A DNA stretch of 64,000 bases, taken from NCBI GenBank assembly GCA_964433345.1, contig CAYSQJ010000006.1, forward strand, positions 62,001 through 126,000. The letters are read 5' to 3'. Numbering within the stretch: the first letter of the stretch is position 1; every line of letters begins with the position of its first letter. Origin of the DNA: Ga0077527 sp964433345 (GTDB taxonomy: Bacteria > Pseudomonadota > Gammaproteobacteria > Burkholderiales > SG8-41). The position numbers were made by a program, and so were the translations under genes. Below are positions 63,784-64,000 of this stretch, one piece after another. The notes under the pieces are model-generated. The model ran no database searches and was not told where the DNA came from. It was given only the letters and a program-made list of their open reading frames with translations.

Positions 63784-64000
63784 ATGGTGCACGGACGAAC
63801 CTGGTGGCAGTGGATGCTGGTGTCCGCATTGATCATTGCCGCAGACCAGGCCGCCAAATATGCGATCGTCACATTGACGCCGCATGGCGCAAGTTACCCC
63901 GTCACCTCCTATTTCAATCTGGTCCACGTCTGGAACCTGGGGGCGGCATTCAGCTTTCTTGCCGATGCCGGGGGATGGCAGCGTTATGTCTTTATTGCAC
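63784..64000 (+). CDS. lspA: Lipoprotein signal peptidase LspA, N-terminal part
   Basis: 72 residues before the window ends. The start MVHGRTWWQWMLVSALIIAA gives the first helix; DQAAKYAI holds an active-site-region Asp-Gln and FNLVHVWNLGAAFSFL is the second conserved block of signal peptidase II. Extra lspA copies occur next to pbr/cad resistance genes (PbrC is an LspA fusion in Cupriavidus), so this is probably the resistance-linked paralogue. Confidence 0.92.
   Translation, partial: MVHGRTWWQWMLVSALIIAADQAAKYAIVTLTPHGASYPVTSYFNLVHVWNLGAAFSFLADAGGWQRYVFIA

Overview
The window is a GC-rich proteobacterial chromosome segment, most likely from a betaproteobacterium of Burkholderiales, Rhodocyclales or Nitrosomonadales type. 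The evidence is two Bug-type tripartite-tricarboxylate binding proteins, a 401-residue TrpS, a DnaE2 polymerase, RraA/CaiB/acyl-CoA dehydrogenase gene sets and a surE-pcm-nlpD cluster. No rRNA, intact tRNA or CRISPR array was found. One tRNA fragment is present.

Backbone, 1-48,293. The left edge holds the C-terminal part of dnaE2, then trpS and an rnm-yciO pair. A small duplicated membrane protein, an HNH nuclease and an RhlE-type helicase follow. From 7.8 to 12.6 kb lie TauE/SafE, a four-domain rhodanese, YaiI, a thioesterase, a PIN protein and a TauD-type dioxygenase, then two Bug proteins. From 14.8 to 20.3 kb are a hydrolase-OsmC fusion and an ABC ATPase/FtsX permease/AttH lipocalin operon. 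ClpB, a c-type cytochrome plus sulfite-dehydrogenase-like molybdoprotein, a GltB-like FMN enzyme and NadC come next. A threonine-biosynthesis block (alaC-like, hom, thrC), a 1517-residue multi-PAS histidine kinase, a MoxR/DUF58/transglutaminase operon and surE-pcm-nlpD follow. The backbone ends with an RraA/CoA-transferase/acyl-CoA dehydrogenase operon, an acyltransferase and a nitrilase-family hydrolase.

Metal-resistance island, about 48,294 to beyond 64,000. At 48,294-48,339 there is a 3' fragment of tRNA-Pro(GGG), broken at the anticodon loop. The likely original tRNA terminator lies just beside it. This is the geometry expected at the distal end of an element integrated into a tRNA gene. 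Beyond it are a small Cys-containing exported protein, a multicopper oxidase, a DUF411 protein and a patatin, then a tolC-cusB-cusA copper/silver efflux operon. A MerR-controlled MerC-fusion operon, an arsenite-type permease and a CtaG-like protein follow. The end is a CadR/PbrR regulator divergent from a short CDF transporter, a DUF305-like protein and lspA, which runs off the window. Both MerR-family promoters show the expected dyad within a stretched 19-bp spacer.

Most unusual signal. An AT-rich element of about 26 bp (core TAAAAACAAATACTTA) occurs about eleven times. Most copies sit within a few bases of a stop or start codon. One forms the last codons of yaiI, and another lies in frame at the centre of cusA. 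Four copies fit the IHF consensus WATCARNNNNTTR exactly and six differ at one position. The element occurs on both backbone and island, and I do not recognise it as a described family.
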